Shown one piece after another: positions 33,994-41,834 of a stretch of 64,000 bases of DNA (position 1 is its first letter; every line of letters begins with the position of its first letter). This DNA is from Roseiflexus sp. RS-1 (GTDB lineage Bacteria; Chloroflexota; Chloroflexia; Chloroflexales; Roseiflexaceae). Below the pieces are notes generated by a model that ran no database searches, was not told the DNA's origin, and saw nothing but the letters and a program-made list of their open reading frames with translations. The position numbers were made by a program, and so were the translations under genes. Location of the stretch: NCBI RefSeq assembly GCF_000016665.1, contig NC_009523.1, positions 5,331,501-5,395,500 of the forward strand, in the 5' to 3' direction.

Positions 33994-34188
33994 CACGGCA
34001 CACCTTCCTTCATGCACATGTTTCCAGGTGCACAGCAGCCGATATGGAAAGATGGCACGCCATCGCTACAGGCGGTGCATCTCGTAACAGTGTTCCACAC
34101 ACGCGGTGGGTCAGAATGGATCGACCGTTCTGTTTCGCTTTCAGTATCCGTCAGCGTATAACCAAAACGTAACCAGAAGTGCTATCGC

Positions 34189-35052
34189 CTATCGTGCGAG
34201 TCTCTCGAAGATCATCAGGCGATACGCGACGATCCCGTGCGCCAGGCACTCTTGCAGCGCCAGGCTGCCGGAGAGGCTCTGGAAGAAGGGGTGAGTTCGC
34301 CCTGCCAGGCGCACGAGGTCGCGCGCCGCGCCTGCCAGCAACCGAGGAAGGCGGTGCAGTCGCAGCGCACCGGTCAGGTCGCGGGTTGTACGGAGCGCGA
34401 ATCCGGCGCGGCGCGCCGCAGCAATGGTCTCGTCGAGCGGTTGCACTCCGGGGACGCGCCACCCTTCCCGGAATGCTGCCAGCCAGCGTTCCTCCACTTC
34501 CGACGCAGGCGGGCGCGCAACAACATCGTCGCAGATGATCAGGCGCCCGCCGGGAACGAGTGCTGTGTGCGCCTGTTCCAGGACGCGCTGTGGATCGTGC
34601 GAGTGGGCGAACGCCTCGATAGCGACCGCAATGTGAAAGCATGGCGCGCATGGGAGGTCATGGAAATCAGCGCTGATCACTGCCGCGCGCGCGCGCGGCA
34701 GAATCCGCCGCGCAATCCGCGCCTGCGTCATACTCAGGGTCACGCCTGCCATCCGCGCCTCCGGCAGCGCGCGCGCGCAGTATGCCAGCGTTCCGCCCAG
34801 ACCGCATCCAAGGTCGATCAGGTGCAATTGCACGGGAGGCGACGCTTCCAGAAATGCCTGCACTTCCTCCAGCACCAGCGCGTTCACCCGCTGCAATGCA
34901 GCATCGAATGTCGTCACCGATGCGTCCCAGAGCGCGCGATGCACAGCATACGACCGGTTGCCCAGCCCTGCGGCGCGAAACAGGCGCGTGTTCTGTTCGT
35001 AATAGCGCCGGACTGCGCGGATCGACGCTTCGGAGGGTGAAAGTGACTGCAT
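34189..35052 (-). CDS. class I SAM-dependent methyltransferase
   Basis: The 287-residue enzyme shows SAM-binding motif I in HLIDLGCGLGGTLAYCA, motif II region VISADFHDLP, and motif III region ALVPGGRLIICDDVVA. The general plan resembles tocopherol, sterol and small-molecule methyltransferases, and FEGWRVPGVQPL-like central segments occur in that group. The substrate cannot be assigned; pigments, quinones or lipids are possible in a phototroph. It is followed on the other side by a separate small membrane protein gene upstream. Ribosome site GAAGAGAG precedes the ATG. Confidence 0.88.
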   Translation of the reverse strand: MQSLSPSEASIRAVRRYYEQNTRLFRAAGLGNRSYAVHRALWDASVTTFDAALQRVNALVLEEVQAFLEASPPVQLHLIDLGCGLGGTLAYCARALPEARMAGVTLSMTQARIARRILPRARAAVISADFHDLPCAPCFHIAVAIEAFAHSHDPQRVLEQAHTALVPGGRLIICDDVVARPPASEVEERWLAAFREGWRVPGVQPLDETIAAARRAGFALRTTRDLTGALRLHRLPRLLAGAARDLVRLAGRTHPFFQSLSGSLALQECLAHGIVAYRLMIFERLAR

Positions 35053-35067
35053 CGATGTGTGCTCTCT

Positions 35068-35499
35068 TCAAGTGACGCGGCGATCAGCAACTTCCTTTTT
35101 TCCGATGTCCACGGTTCTGCCGGGTTCAGCAGGCGGATCGGCGTTCATTGGCGCGCCCGGCATGTCAACCTGCCGGATCAGCGTTTCAACGGTGGCAATG
35201 TCCCGCTTCAGATCAGCTTCCATTGTGCGCAGGAGGCGCAGGATGCTATGGTGGCGATGGCGGACGACGAAGAGCGTCGGACGCACAGGGGGGCGCTGGC
35301 GTGTCGCCCATCGCCACCAACCGTATGCGCCGCCGATCACCGTGCCGCTCCCGCCGATCAGGATCGCAACCCACGGCATTCCTGCGAACCATGCTGTCGC
35401 TGCAAACCCGATACCTGCGAGAACCAGCGCCCCGCGCACTTGCCGCCAGGCAGGAAGTATGCGACCAGGCAGGAATGGATTGTATCTGAGGCGTTGCAT
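35068..35499 (-). CDS. small membrane protein of unknown function
   Basis: This 143-residue protein has two close hydrophobic segments (VRGALVLAGIGFAATAWFAG and WVAILIGGSGTVIGGAYGWWRW) and a charged C-terminal half with a likely helix (HHSILRLLRTMEADLKRDIATVETLIRQ). I do not recognise the family. It lies 15 bases upstream of the methyltransferase on the same strand and may be co-transcribed with it. Two starts, three codons apart, are possible; neither has a strong ribosome site. Confidence 0.65.
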   Translation of the reverse strand: MQRLRYNPFLPGRILPAWRQVRGALVLAGIGFAATAWFAGMPWVAILIGGSGTVIGGAYGWWRWATRQRPPVRPTLFVVRHRHHSILRLLRTMEADLKRDIATVETLIRQVDMPGAPMNADPPAEPGRTVDIGKKEVADRRVT

Positions 35500-35509
35500 A
35501 CGGTACAAT
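35480..35509 (+). promoter_or_regulatory. putative promoter for the serine hydrolase
   Basis: TTGTAT and TACAAT are spaced by 18 bases, ending 30 bases before the hydrolase ATG. The -10 box matches in five of six positions, the -35 box in only three. It overlaps the start of the divergent small membrane protein gene. Confidence 0.4.
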
Positions 35510-35539
35510 GATCATCGTCGTTGAACCAGGAGCACGCTG

Positions 35540-36532
35540 ATGATACCAGACACGCACCCTGCCGACAACCTGTTGCGTCCGTTCGATGGGAATGTTCCCG
35601 GTATAAGCGTACTACTGCTGGTCGATGGCAATGCCGTCTATGCCCGCTCGCTGGGAATGGCGGACCTGGAGCGCAGTGCGGCAGTCACCATTGCCACAAA
35701 CTTTCGCCTGGCATCGTTGACGAAGCAGTTCACGGCGGTTGCTATCCTGCGGTTGGCAGCGCATGGCGCGCTCACGCTCGATATGCCGATAGCATCCTTT
35801 TTTGAGCGCCCGCCTGCATTCTGGCGTCAGATCAGCATCCATCATCTGCTGACCCATACATCCGGGCTGGTTGATTATGAGGAACTGATTGAACCGGATG
35901 TCGCCACACAACTGTGTGACCGTGATGTTCTCGACCTGGTGCAACGTGTCGAACGCAGCTATGCGGCGCCAGGCGCCGCCTTTCGCTACAGTAACACCGG
36001 CTACTGCCTGCTCGCTCTGATCATTGAACGGGTCGCTGCCCAACCCTTTGCGGCGTTTCTGCAGGAGCAGGTATTCACACCGGCTGGCATGCACTTCTCC
36101 GCCGTCTATCAGGGAGAAGGAAGCGTCATTCCCCGGCGCGCCTGGGGCTATTCGCTGCATGACGGAGTCTTCGTGCGCACCGACCAGAATCAGACGAGCG
36201 CCACCCAGGGCGATGGCGGCGTCTACAGTTCGATCATCGATCTCGAACGCTGGGATGCGGCGCTTGCCAGCGACACGCTTCTTCCTGAAACATGGCGTAC
36301 CGCCATGTTCACGCCCCATGTCGCCACGCCTTCCGGTGATCACTACGGCTACGGCTGGTTTCTGACGAACATCCGCAGTGAACGCGCCGCCTGTCATACC
36401 GGCGAGACGATTGGCTTTCGCACCGCCATGGTGCGCCTGCTCGACCGCCGCTGCACGGCGATCGTTCTGGCGAATCGCAGCGAGGCGGAACCGCTGCCCA
36501 TCGCGTGGGCGCTGGTAGAGGCTGCTCAGTAA
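35540..36532 (+). CDS. beta-lactamase-class-C-like serine hydrolase
   Basis: The 330-residue protein has the SxxK nucleophile motif in LASLTKQFTAVAI, the YxN motif in FRYSNTGYCLLALI, and HTGE at the position of the KTG box (AACHTGETIGF). HHLLTHTSGLVDY is typical of the family. Members are DD-peptidases, esterases or beta-lactamases. There is no obvious signal peptide, so a cytosolic esterase-type role is more likely than antibiotic resistance. AGGAGCACGCTG precedes the ATG. It is followed by a separate Uma2-like gene 23 bases on. Confidence 0.9.
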   Translation: MIPDTHPADNLLRPFDGNVPGISVLLLVDGNAVYARSLGMADLERSAAVTIATNFRLASLTKQFTAVAILRLAAHGALTLDMPIASFFERPPAFWRQISIHHLLTHTSGLVDYEELIEPDVATQLCDRDVLDLVQRVERSYAAPGAAFRYSNTGYCLLALIIERVAAQPFAAFLQEQVFTPAGMHFSAVYQGEGSVIPRRAWGYSLHDGVFVRTDQNQTSATQGDGGVYSSIIDLERWDAALASDTLLPETWRTAMFTPHVATPSGDHYGYGWFLTNIRSERAACHTGETIGFRTAMVRLLDRRCTAIVLANRSEAEPLPIAWALVEAAQ

Positions 36533-36554
36533 GATAACATATGTGGAGACCACG

Positions 36555-37073
36555 ATGGCGCAGACAACTCCGGCGACTGATCCAGGTTACCTGCTTGAGA
36601 GACTGGTGCGTGAACAGCGGATTAAGCTGGAAATAACCGGCGGCGTACCAACCTGGCGTCTGCTTCCCGGTGTGCGGCATCAGAAGGTCATTGATCGCAT
36701 TCGTGCGATGATCGTTCCGGTTGCCGGGCGGGCGGAAGCATGCAGATGTTATCATCTCGCGGACGTTTCGCTGATCTTCCCCGACGGGTCGTATCGCCGC
36801 CCCGATATTGCCATCTTCTGCATCGAACCGCCCAACATCGATGAAGCGTGGGAATGCGTGCCTGAAGCGGTGATCGAGATCGTCAGTCCTGGCTATACAG
36901 AACAAGATCTGAGCATCAATCCGCCCTGGTATCTGTCGCAAGGCGTTAAAGACGTCCTGATCGTCGAGCCGCGCGAGCGCTGGGTGCGCCACTTCAGTCA
37001 CGGTCGCTCGCCTGTCACCCATCCGTGGCACTATACTGCTGAGTTGCACTGCGGTTGTCAGGTGACCATCTGA
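36555..37073 (+). CDS. Uma2-family (DUF820) restriction-endonuclease-fold protein
   Basis: This 172-residue protein matches the Uma2 family, abundant in Cyanobacteria and Chloroflexota: a PD-(D/E)xK fold with YRRPDIAIF supplying the aspartate and PEAVIEIVSPG supplying the glutamate, followed by VKDVLIVEPRERWVRHFS. The usual basic residue after the glutamate strand is not obvious. Biological function in the family is unsettled; roles as solitary nucleases or mobile genes are proposed. The start is the ATG behind TGGAGACC. It ends seven bases from the convergent sortase gene. Confidence 0.85.
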   Translation: MAQTTPATDPGYLLERLVREQRIKLEITGGVPTWRLLPGVRHQKVIDRIRAMIVPVAGRAEACRCYHLADVSLIFPDGSYRRPDIAIFCIEPPNIDEAWECVPEAVIEIVSPGYTEQDLSINPPWYLSQGVKDVLIVEPRERWVRHFSHGRSPVTHPWHYTAELHCGCQVTI

Positions 37074-37080
37074 GTGCGTC

Positions 37081-38208
37081 TCAGCGCGCCGGTTCCGCAA
37101 TCGTGATCAGGCGATGACTCATATCGATCACTTCGCGCCCAACGATTACTTTATCACCAATGCACGAAATGAGGGTGAGGCGTTCGCTCCCCTGCGGCAG
37201 CATCCATTCCACTTCCGTCGGGCGCACCCAGACCTGGCGCGTTACCACATAATCGAAGGCGGTTCCGTTCGAGTCGTACACCGTCAGGCGTGCGCCGGTG
37301 CGCAGGTCTTTCAGCCGGGCGAAGGGAGCGGGGATGCGCGGCGCGTAGCTGAAACGCAGCACGTGTCCCCACAGCACCACATTCTCACCCTGACCAGGCA
37401 AGGCGCTGCGGTTATACCAGCCCACATCGTGATCCGGCACAACGGGCATCCCCTGCGCATCCAGTCCAACCGGGACAATCCGGGCGTCCATCCCGATCTC
37501 GCGGGCGACGATGCGCGCTGGCGCTGATCGCACCGCAGTTGTCGCTTCAGGCGCACGCGCCACCGGACCATACTCGCGTCCGAGCAATCCAAGTAGCACG
37601 TTTGCGGGCGGGGGATTGTCGGGATGCACCTCGAATCGTCCACGTTCGAACCACTGCACCAGGTAGGTCTTTCCATCGGCGAACGTCTCCAGGCGCGCTT
37701 CGGTCAACGGCACGCCGAAGAGCGCCAGACTCTCCGCCTCGCTCACGCCAGGTTGACTGTCGAGTTGCAGACCGGCGGAGCGCCATGCCGCCAGAATCGG
37801 TCCACAGGCGCTGATGCCGGTCTGCGGGAAGAGGCGACACTCACCCGACGTGGCGACATTGACCGGCGTTCCGCCGCGATCGCCGCGCGCCAGCAGTTCC
37901 GCGCCGAGTCGCCCCAGCTGCACATCGTAGGGTCGCTGATTCGTCGGATGCAGTTCGAGCCGGGCGCGTTCGAACCACTGCACCTGAAGCGAGCGCCCTT
38001 CAATGGTTTCACTTTGCAGCGGTGTGATCGGATACCCGAAGACGCGCAGCCCGCCGTTCTGTTCCCAGAACTCGCGGATGCGACCACTGATGCAGTACCC
38101 CGTCTCAGCGAAGCAACGCTCGCCGCGCTGTGCAAACGCACCATGCGGCGCCGCCAGCCACACGCAGATTGCTGTGGCGATCAGGAAGCGTGAAAGTGTT
38201 GCGGGCAT
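37081..38208 (-). CDS. exported sortase-family protein with duplicated N-terminal domain
   Basis: The 375-residue protein has a signal peptide ending in APHGAFAQ. Two copies of a domain with FGYPIT or FGVPLT followed by VQWFERARLELHP or VQWFERGRFEVHP and LGxLG(A/R)E come next (about 30-105 and 115-210). The C-terminal sortase domain has the catalytic histidine in VVLWGHVLRF, the cysteine in LTLISCIGD (about 345) and an arginine just after in VIVGREV. Sortases cut LPXTG-like signals and attach proteins to the cell surface or to one another. A candidate substrate with LPRTN lies at 48.1 kb. The double domain fused to a sortase is unlike the short enzymes of Firmicutes. Confidence 0.86.
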   Translation of the reverse strand: MPATLSRFLIATAICVWLAAPHGAFAQRGERCFAETGYCISGRIREFWEQNGGLRVFGYPITPLQSETIEGRSLQVQWFERARLELHPTNQRPYDVQLGRLGAELLARGDRGGTPVNVATSGECRLFPQTGISACGPILAAWRSAGLQLDSQPGVSEAESLALFGVPLTEARLETFADGKTYLVQWFERGRFEVHPDNPPPANVLLGLLGREYGPVARAPEATTAVRSAPARIVAREIGMDARIVPVGLDAQGMPVVPDHDVGWYNRSALPGQGENVVLWGHVLRFSYAPRIPAPFARLKDLRTGARLTVYDSNGTAFDYVVTRQVWVRPTEVEWMLPQGSERLTLISCIGDKVIVGREVIDMSHRLITIAEPAR

Positions 38209-38220
38209 ACCTTTTGTTTC

Positions 38221-38403
38221 CTGTCATACGTCCACCGCAAAAAGGGTGTGTCACCGCAGAGGCGCAGTGTTCGCAGAGGAAATCCATTGTCTGGCTCAGA
38301 CGTGTGCTTCACTACGCATCGAACCACGTTTCGTTTTTGGCGTTCTCTGCGCGCTCAGCGTCTCAGCGGTGCGTTTTTGCGGCGAAGTCTGTCATACGTC
38401 CAC
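38221..38403. repeat. MITE-like palindromic repeat flanked by 15-bp direct repeats
   Basis: The core (38230-38373) begins GTCCACCGCAAAAAGG and GTCACCGCAGAGGCGCAG and ends GCGTCTCAGCGGTGCG, so its ends are near inverted repeats. CTGTCATACGTCCAC occurs exactly at both sides (38221-38235 and 38389-38403). A related copy of 141 bases is found at 61904-62044. It contains no gene. The remaining bases up to the antitoxin promoter hold nothing else that I recognise. Confidence 0.7.
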
Positions 38404-38591
38404 AGGCATATCGACGTTACGATCTGCACCTGCGTTGGGGCAATCTCCCGTCAGTCGGAAAGATCACTCTGTCTCAATCATACCCCAGAATCTGGCGGGC
38501 GAACAGCGTTGAGCGCGCGGAGTTCACCTCATGAATGGGCAGATCTGACCGGTTGACGTTTCCCGTGCGGTGTGTTGAGTTTGCAACACTC

Positions 38592-38620
38592 TTGACAAGA
38601 TGGTGGTTTTGTTATACAAT
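38592..38620 (+). promoter_or_regulatory. strong sigma70-type promoter of the Phd-methyltransferase operon
   Basis: A perfect TTGACA and TACAAT (five of six) are spaced by 17 bases. The transcript would start about 35 bases before the Phd-like ATG, which follows AAGGAAAGAG. AT-rich bases around the boxes contrast with the GC-rich genome. Confidence 0.78.
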
Positions 38621-38661
38621 TTATCCAATTTGAACAACCTGTCTTAGTAAGGAAAGAGAAA

Positions 38662-38934
38662 ATGGCGACAAAAACCATCTCTTCCACTATTGCCCAGAAT
38701 AACTTCGGTCGCATTCTTGATGACGTGATACAAAACGACTCGCGCTACGTGATCAAACGTCGAGGTTCGTCACAGGTCATACTCCTGAGTTTATCGGATT
38801 TTGAACGATTACTCGCCGCTGATGATCACGAACGATCAGCAGTAGGGCGTCTGCTTCGAGAAATCGCTCCAGTCTACCGGCTCGGCGAAACTGTTGATGA
38901 ACAGGGGAATACCCATGAACATCGACCTGCTTAA
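38662..38934 (+). CDS. Phd/YefM-family antitoxin-like DNA-binding protein
   Basis: The 90-residue protein matches the Phd/YefM fold: TISSTIAQNNFGRILDDVIQN in the N-terminal DNA-binding half, YVIKRRGSSQVILLSLSDFERLLA in the middle, and an acidic C-terminal helix that would normally cap a toxin. No Doc, RelE or PIN toxin gene is next to it. Instead its 3' end overlaps a DNA methyltransferase gene by 20 bases, and an endonuclease gene converges on that. It could be an orphan antitoxin or an autoregulating control protein for the restriction system; the second is inference. Confidence 0.87.
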   Translation: MATKTISSTIAQNNFGRILDDVIQNDSRYVIKRRGSSQVILLSLSDFERLLAADDHERSAVGRLLREIAPVYRLGETVDEQGNTHEHRPA

Positions 38935-39859
38935 GCAACGCTATGCTCTTGACTATGAGTCTCATTCTTTCCAAACGTCGCTCGTGATCCACGCCGATTG
39001 TTTCGAATGGATGAGCCGGATTCCGACTGAGAGCATCCATGCGATTGTTACAGACCCGCCATATGGCGTGAAAGAATATGACTCTGAGCAACTGGAGAAG
39101 CGTTCAAACGGTCATGGAGGAATCTGGCGCATTCCTCCGTCTTTCGATGGTCATGTGCGCTCCCCTCTGCCGAGGTTTACTGCGCTCAATTCAAAGGAAA
39201 GAGAGCGAATCGAGCAGTATTTCTATGAATGGGCAAAACTCGCCATGCAGATTTTACGACCAGGCGCTCATCTCTTTCTTGCATCAAACGTTTTCCTTTC
39301 ACAAATCGTCTTTGCATCCATTGTACGAGCCGGTCTGGAGTTTCGCGGGCAGGTCATCCGACTTGTACGCACGCTTCGGGGTGGTGACAGACCAAAAAAT
39401 GCGGAAGATGAATTTCCAGGTGTTTGTTCCATGCCACGCGGTTGCTATGAACCGTGGGGCATCTTCCGCAAACCTGTCCCAAAAGGAATGACCATCGGCG
39501 AGTGTTTGCGCACATTCCAGACCGGCGGCTTACGAAGGAAACCCGATGGGAATCCTTTTGAGGATGTGATTGAGAGTGAACGTACCCCGCAAAAAGAACG
39601 GTACATCGCAGATCATCCGAGTCTCAAACCACAATCGTTTCTTCGCCAGATAGTGTATGCTTCGCTCCCCCTCGGTGAAGGGATCGTGCTCGATCCATTC
39701 ATGGGTTCTGGTTCCACCGTCGCTGCGGCTGAAGCAGTGGGATATTCCGCTCTCGGTGTCGAACAGTACAGGGAGTATTTCTTGATGAGCCTGCAATCTA
39801 TTCCTGCTCTTTCCTCGCTGGATAGTGAAGGGACACAGTTACTGCTCCAGTTAGCATGA
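38915..39859 (+). CDS. DNA methyltransferase (beta-class, N4-cytosine or N6-adenine)
   Basis: This 314-residue protein has motif IV TDPPYG at 46-51 ahead of motif I DPFMGSGST at 260-268, the order of beta-class amino-methyltransferases. Between them is a long target-recognition stretch (GQVIRLVRTLRGGDRPKNAEDEFPG). HPSLKPQSFLRQIV is motif X-like. It should methylate an exocyclic amino group in a specific DNA site to protect against the endonuclease encoded convergently. The ATG behind AGGGGAAT is used; the frame opens seven codons earlier. The two genes overlap at their 3' ends by nine bases. DPPY could fit either base, so the methylated position is not predicted. Confidence 0.92.
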   Translation: MNIDLLKQRYALDYESHSFQTSLVIHADCFEWMSRIPTESIHAIVTDPPYGVKEYDSEQLEKRSNGHGGIWRIPPSFDGHVRSPLPRFTALNSKERERIEQYFYEWAKLAMQILRPGAHLFLASNVFLSQIVFASIVRAGLEFRGQVIRLVRTLRGGDRPKNAEDEFPGVCSMPRGCYEPWGIFRKPVPKGMTIGECLRTFQTGGLRRKPDGNPFEDVIESERTPQKERYIADHPSLKPQSFLRQIVYASLPLGEGIVLDPFMGSGSTVAAAEAVGYSALGVEQYREYFLMSLQSIPALSSLDSEGTQLLLQLA

Positions 39860-40477
39860 TACTTTGTATATCCAGTTTTCTTTCATTTTCTTTACACCCT
39901 CTCGTGTGACGCTTGCTGTTATTGTTCGACGACTGGTTCCTGAGCGGCCGGAGAAGGACCAGTCATTTTTATCCAGCTTTGCGGAATAAACGCCCTTGAA
40001 GCAGAATGGTCTGGGAGACGCATCACCGGGTGTATTGCTATCAAAGTGGAACACCATCAACCAGACGGGTTCCGGGTTATGTCCCTGCCAGCCGCTTGTG
40101 TATCTTGAGGCTTTGACTTCAATGCCTTCGTTCGTATACTGTACCGCGTCATCGGAAAACATACCCTTAGGAATGAGATCAGGATGTCCGTTATGGTATC
40201 GATTCTTTACCAGAGTTGGGCAGTATTTGGGGATTCTGGAAGCTATGAACTCTCCAACGATGCTACTAAAGCTGGCAGCCATCAGAAATGTCTCGATTCT
40301 GGGCATTCCTTCCGAATTAAGCTGTCTGTTTATGACGCCTAGAAAGTGTATGAAATCTTCCATGGATTGACGAATATGTTCGATTTCTAAGCTATAGGGA
40401 AGGCTACATTTTGAATTAAAGCACGCTGGGTTTACCGGTTCAGGTGTGCATGCCTCTTTTTCGTTCGTGCCACCCAT
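39851..40477 (-). CDS. type II restriction endonuclease, PD-(D/E)xK fold
   Basis: The 208-residue protein has a catalytic signature of the PD-(D/E)xK nucleases: HPD at 98-100 in NGHPDLIPKG and EVK at 120-122 in EGIEVKASRYTSGW. It continues GHNPEPVWLMVFHFDSN, a pattern I associate with restriction enzymes. Convergent placement with a DNA methyltransferase gene, sharing nine bases, supports a type II restriction pair. It is AT-richer than neighbouring genes, suggesting horizontal gain. Its start is 33 bases downstream of the decarboxylase stop on the same strand, so it may be read from that gene's transcript. The recognition site is unknown. Confidence 0.8.
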   Translation of the reverse strand: MGGTNEKEACTPEPVNPACFNSKCSLPYSLEIEHIRQSMEDFIHFLGVINRQLNSEGMPRIETFLMAASFSSIVGEFIASRIPKYCPTLVKNRYHNGHPDLIPKGMFSDDAVQYTNEGIEVKASRYTSGWQGHNPEPVWLMVFHFDSNTPGDASPRPFCFKGVYSAKLDKNDWSFSGRSGTSRRTITASVTREGVKKMKENWIYKVSC

Positions 40478-40510
40478 TGCTTACTTTCTCCCCTTTTTCG
40501 CACGAGATGT

Positions 40511-41692
40511 TCACCCTTCAACCCCCAACGCTCCCTGCGCCCAGGCGACATCGACCAGGCGCGCCGGACCGGCGATCCGTCCACGGATCGTTTCCAGTCC
40601 AAGACCGGTCGCCTCGATGGCTGCGACGACCGCCTCCTCATAGTCGCGGTGAGTGATGAACACCGCTGTCGGACCGGTGTCGGTCGAGCAGTAGACGGGG
40701 ACGCCACCGCTGCGCAGATCGTTGCACATGCGAAACAGTGCAATATTCTCCGGTTCCCAGCCAATCAGTTTGTTCTCCAGACTCCCCGACATGGTGATGC
40801 CGTGCAGTCGCATGCTGTCCAGTTCCGCCCATTGCCCAAGGGTGCGCCAGTCGCCTGCACGCGCCGCCGCGATGCACGCCAGCGCCTCGTCACGACGGTT
40901 GAGCATCCAGCAGCGGAACAGCGCGCTCGCAGGCGCGTCCATATGCGCCTGTTCGGTCTTCAGTCCGATGCGCGAATCGATCGGTACAGTGATCAGGCGC
41001 ACATCATCGAGTTGCCCGGCATCATCGAGGCGCACGGCAAAACTCTCTTCGTGCGCGATGCCAGGGTACGACAGCCAGATGGAACATCCGCCAGCTGCAC
41101 TGCGACAGCCGGAACCCGCCAGCAGTCGCGCCATGCAACTGACCAGGCGACGGTTGGATGCCGCCTCCTCGCCGTACAGGGCGGCGATTGCTGCCAGCGC
41201 CAGCGCCGCTGACGCCGACGCGCTCGACCCAAGCCCTTTTCCGAAGCGTGTTCCGCGGGTGACATTGCGTGACGTCACACGGGCGTGCACGGTCGCGCCG
41301 GATACGGCGCGGATCGCGTCGAGACTCTGCTGCACCCGTTCGAGTTCACGCCCACGCGCCGGTTGACCATTGATGGTTGCGCTGTCGTCCGGCAGATCGG
41401 GATCGAACTCAACCAGCGTCAGGGTATGCCCTGCGTCGTTGCAGAGCGAGATGCTCGGCAGGAAGGCGATGCGATACTTCCAGTCGCTCAGTCCGTGGTA
41501 TTTCAAGACCCCCTGCATCGGGTAGGCGAGCGCGGCTGCCACGCCACGCACGCGCGCAGCCCCTGTCAGATCCGGGTAGGCTTCCCACCTCAGCCCATGA
41601 GCGCGCAGCGCTGCACGGAGTTCGGCATCGGCGGAAGCCATCGGCTCGATCAGATCGACATATGAAACGGGGACGGTCGTTGCCAACGTCAC
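40511..41692 (-). CDS. mvaD: phosphomevalonate / diphosphomevalonate decarboxylase (GHMP family)
   Basis: The 393-residue enzyme is a GHMP-superfamily decarboxylase of isoprenoid synthesis. It shows KYHGLSDWKYRIAFLPSISL, the phosphate-binding GKGLGSSASASAA and, near the C-terminus, STDTGPTAVFI, which holds the catalytic aspartate region. The classical enzyme turns mevalonate-5-diphosphate into isopentenyl diphosphate. A homologue from Roseiflexus castenholzii was reported to prefer mevalonate-5-phosphate and to give isopentenyl phosphate, which an isopentenyl phosphate kinase then completes; I expect that here. The GTG behind AGGAAAGGAACT is used as start; an upstream extension of 53 codons crosses the promoter region. 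No kinase of the pathway is adjacent. Confidence 0.9.
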   Translation of the reverse strand: MTLATTVPVSYVDLIEPMASADAELRAALRAHGLRWEAYPDLTGAARVRGVAAALAYPMQGVLKYHGLSDWKYRIAFLPSISLCNDAGHTLTLVEFDPDLPDDSATINGQPARGRELERVQQSLDAIRAVSGATVHARVTSRNVTRGTRFGKGLGSSASASAALALAAIAALYGEEAASNRRLVSCMARLLAGSGCRSAAGGCSIWLSYPGIAHEESFAVRLDDAGQLDDVRLITVPIDSRIGLKTEQAHMDAPASALFRCWMLNRRDEALACIAAARAGDWRTLGQWAELDSMRLHGITMSGSLENKLIGWEPENIALFRMCNDLRSGGVPVYCSTDTGPTAVFITHRDYEEAVVAAIEATGLGLETIRGRIAGPARLVDVAWAQGALGVEG

Positions 41693-41722
41693 AGTTCCTT
41701 TCCTGAATGCGGTCGCAGCGGT

Positions 41723-41728
41723 ACTATA
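41723..41728 (-). promoter_or_regulatory. extended -10 promoter element for the decarboxylase gene
   Basis: On the minus strand TGGTATAGT gives an extended -10 box (TATAGT), about 31 bases before the GTG start. No good -35 box is visible. Confidence 0.35.
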
Positions 41729-41789
41729 CCATACCTCCTGCAACGCAAGGCGAGCCGCGTCTTGCCACGTTGCCTGTGGTCGCGTATGA

Positions 41790-41817
41790 TTGACGGGCTT
41801 TCGATTGCTTCTACAAA
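41790..41817 (+). promoter_or_regulatory. putative promoter for the 6-phosphogluconate dehydrogenase gene
   Basis: TTGACG (five of six) is followed after 16 bases by TACAAA (four of six), ending 17 bases before the ATG. The very short leader that results still contains GGGGAGAAGAGG. Confidence 0.4.
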
Positions 41818-41834
41818 TCCTGGGGAGAAGAGGT

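Noticed and set aside
35540-36532. Antibiotic-resistance beta-lactamase
   Set aside because: Family features fit a general serine hydrolase, the KTG box is HTG and there is no signal peptide; resistance cannot be claimed.
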